DNA of 64,000 nt. It comes from Carallia brachiata. Lineage: Eukaryota; Streptophyta; Magnoliopsida; Malpighiales; Rhizophoraceae. Every line of letters begins with the position of its first letter. Within the stretch, counting starts at the first letter, position 1. The stretch covers positions 2,137,656-2,201,655 of the forward strand of contig JADCRB010000041.1 in the NCBI GenBank assembly GCA_021464245.1, in the 5' to 3' direction. The position numbers and the translations under genes were made by a program. Shown here in pieces: positions 62,473-64,000 of the stretch. The notes beneath the pieces were generated by a model, which saw only the letters and a program-made list of their open reading frames with translations, did no database searches and was not told the origin of the DNA.

Positions 62473-64000
62473 TCACTTTGGGTATAGTATGTCATAGTGA
62501 CCTGGGCGATACAGAAGGGTAATAAATGGAATGAAGGTCTCAGAACTAGTGCGAGCAGCATTTGGGGCATTGACAGCAGCAGGAATGAAATCATGATGAT
62601 TCACACTGATGCCACCACTTGTTTCACATGAACTGCGATCGAGATACATAACACGAATCGGCACACCAAGCGCATCAGATAGGGCAATAATGTGCACATG
62701 GTCGCTCTCTTCACCCATTGGTTCCACAGATGACTTGCAAAACTATTGAAATAGACTATATGTGAGAGAGAGAGAGAGAGAGACAGAATGGTTCCAGTGT
62801 ATTATACAAACCTGTTGTACTGTTGCATTTGTCAATCCCAATATGAAGGGTTCAAAAAACTCAGAGCGTTTCTGGATTTCACCAGAGGTGACAAATCTGA
62901 AAAACATGACAACTAACCAACCAAGTTTGTAAGGAGATGTTGGTGGGGGAAAAGCTCATATGATCTTTCCATAAACTCACTCACCATAATCTGAAACTGA
63001 CTGATCTCGGCTTCTATTTATCAGCTCATAGTGACTGTAAAAAAAGAGAAAAAGAAAAAAAAAAAAAGAAAAAAAGACAAGAAGACACTTTCACTGAGTT
63101 CACAAAGTAATCTGATTATATTGATGCATAAAATTTACTAGCAGAAAATTGTAGTCACTCAAATGTATGGTTAGGAATGAAGAGTTTGGGATAAGAATGC
63201 GGGAAACTTTAAGTTAATATAAGCAGCATTCAAACATTTTTAACAGAGGTACCAAAACAAAGGAAGAAATGGCACCTGATGGGAGGTTCAGTCTCTCCAA
63301 CAACACTGTCCAGCTGCTCAAGAAATAGCTGCACATTTTTCACCAATGAATCAGAATCGAAATCATGGGCTTTAAAATAAGTGAAGAACTACTACAAGCT
63401 TCTAAGGAGAAAGCTTGATCAAGATTGGTCAAACTCAAATAAGTATTATCATCTCAACTATCAAAGAAAAAGGGTATAAAAAACGGAAATTTTAAGTCTT
63501 TCGTCATTGAAAATTAAGATCAAATGCATTCATTAACTTAACTTATTCAACAGTCTCACATTGCTAATAAGCCAAAAAAAAAAAAAGCCATTTAAGGGTC
63601 CGTTTGTTTGCTGTAAAATAACTTACATTTGTAAAATATTTGCAGGGGAAAATATTTGCAGTAAAAATAATGATTTTTCTTTGTCACTTACTTATAGCAC
63701 AGTTTGTGTTTTCCCTGAAAATAACTTCAGCTCTGCAAAAGGAGAAGTTATTTTACCTGAAAATCTAAAAATTTTCCCCAAATTTTGCCTATGTAAAATA
63801 TTTTCCGTGAAACAAACGCCGGAAAACCTGTAAAATTTTTTCCTGTAAAATATTTTACAGGAAACAAACACACCCTAAAATGGCATTTATTATCAATGTC
63901 CAGTTTGCTCCACCCTGCGTCAAGCAGAACCTAATCCATACAAGCATGAAATGAAAAGAAGAACAATAAACAGGACATGCAGAGCTCTGACAGGGAAAAG
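62473..64000 (-). CDS. OTB1: otubain-like ubiquitin thioesterase, 3' exons (partial at right edge)
   Basis: Otubains are cysteine proteases of the OTU family that cut Lys48-linked ubiquitin chains. Four 3' exons are in the window: 63328-63276, 63035-62986, 62912-62812 and 62742-62473, joining in frame. They read LFLEQLDSVVGETEPPIS, HYELINRSRDQSVSDY, VVMFFRFVTSGEIQKR, FFEPFILGLTNATVQQ, FCKSSVEPMGEESDHVHIIA, DALGVPIRVMYLDRS, and end PFITLLYRPGHYDILYPK-stop. The conserved SVEPMGEESDHVHI and the catalytic histidine in RPGHYDILYP are both present. The N-terminal half with the GDGNCF catalytic cysteine lies beyond 64000; no exon is visible between 63329 and the edge, which is intron with a MITE. 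The closest match I recall is At1g28120, which lies near NXD1 in Arabidopsis. Confidence 0.93.
62764..62783. repeat. (GA)n microsatellite in otubain-like intron
   Basis: Pure GA run in the short intron between the last two exons of the otubain-like gene. Confidence 0.85.
63587..63884. mobile_element. MITE with ~23-bp terminal inverted repeats
   Basis: The left end gccatttaagggtccgtttg matches the inverted right end gccattttagggtgtgtttg. The interior has many self-complementary aaatattt and gtaaaatat blocks, so the whole unit can fold. It is about 300 bp, non-coding, and sits in an intron of the otubain-like gene. The agggt(c/g)(c/t)gtttg ends suggest a hAT relative. Confidence 0.7.

Overview
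The window is nuclear DNA of a flowering plant, almost certainly a eudicot. It is AT-rich, its genes are split by GT-AG introns, and its proteins are plant-specific (NXD1, LIR1, CORYNE, a PPR-DYW editing factor, a Mei2-like protein, a trihelix factor). Nothing bacterial or viral was found. I cannot name the species. By memory, PAP-like/NXD1/otubain and RARE1/CRN match neighbouring loci of Arabidopsis chromosomes 1 and 5, so the window looks like a merged ancestral gene order.

Layout. 1-7593 (+): the 3' part of a BMI1/DRIP-type RING E3 ligase gene, recovered from four short exons, the last lying across a 6.8-kb intron. 9131-13356 (+): a complete 14-exon class II poly(A) polymerase/tRNA nucleotidyltransferase-like gene. 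13709-17133 (-): a complete 10-exon NXD1 gene, convergent with the previous one, with a GC-AG first intron and a ~220-bp tandem duplication upstream. 17829-21917: a non-coding LTR retrotransposon with 5-bp target duplication AAGCC, holding a ~22-bp degenerate minisatellite and a 188-bp near-perfect palindrome. 25680-28036 (-): a RARE1-like PPR-DYW gene broken by three frameshifts. 30531-31269 (-): LIR1. 34053-35734 (-): CORYNE. 36322-37426: a foldback element with ~400-bp arms. 42123-44288 (-): an ASR3-like trihelix factor with one frameshift. 46082-46300: a 5'-truncated LINE. 53391-59603 (+): a Mei2-like RNA-binding protein gene with GC-AG splicing inside RRM3 and probable frame damage. 62473-63328 (-): the 3' exons of an otubain-like deubiquitinase that runs off the right edge.

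The genes do not form a pathway. Three serve the plastid (NXD1 in xanthophyll synthesis, LIR1 in FNR tethering, RARE1 in accD editing); CRN, the Mei2-like protein and the BMI1-like ligase act in meristem or developmental control. Frames of PAP-like, NXD1, LIR1 and CRN join without error, which makes the breaks in RARE1, ASR3 and the Mei2-like gene stand out. They may be decay or assembly indels. No wholly new system was found. The most interesting items are the broken RARE1, the structured non-coding LTR element, the foldback element and the two GC-AG introns.
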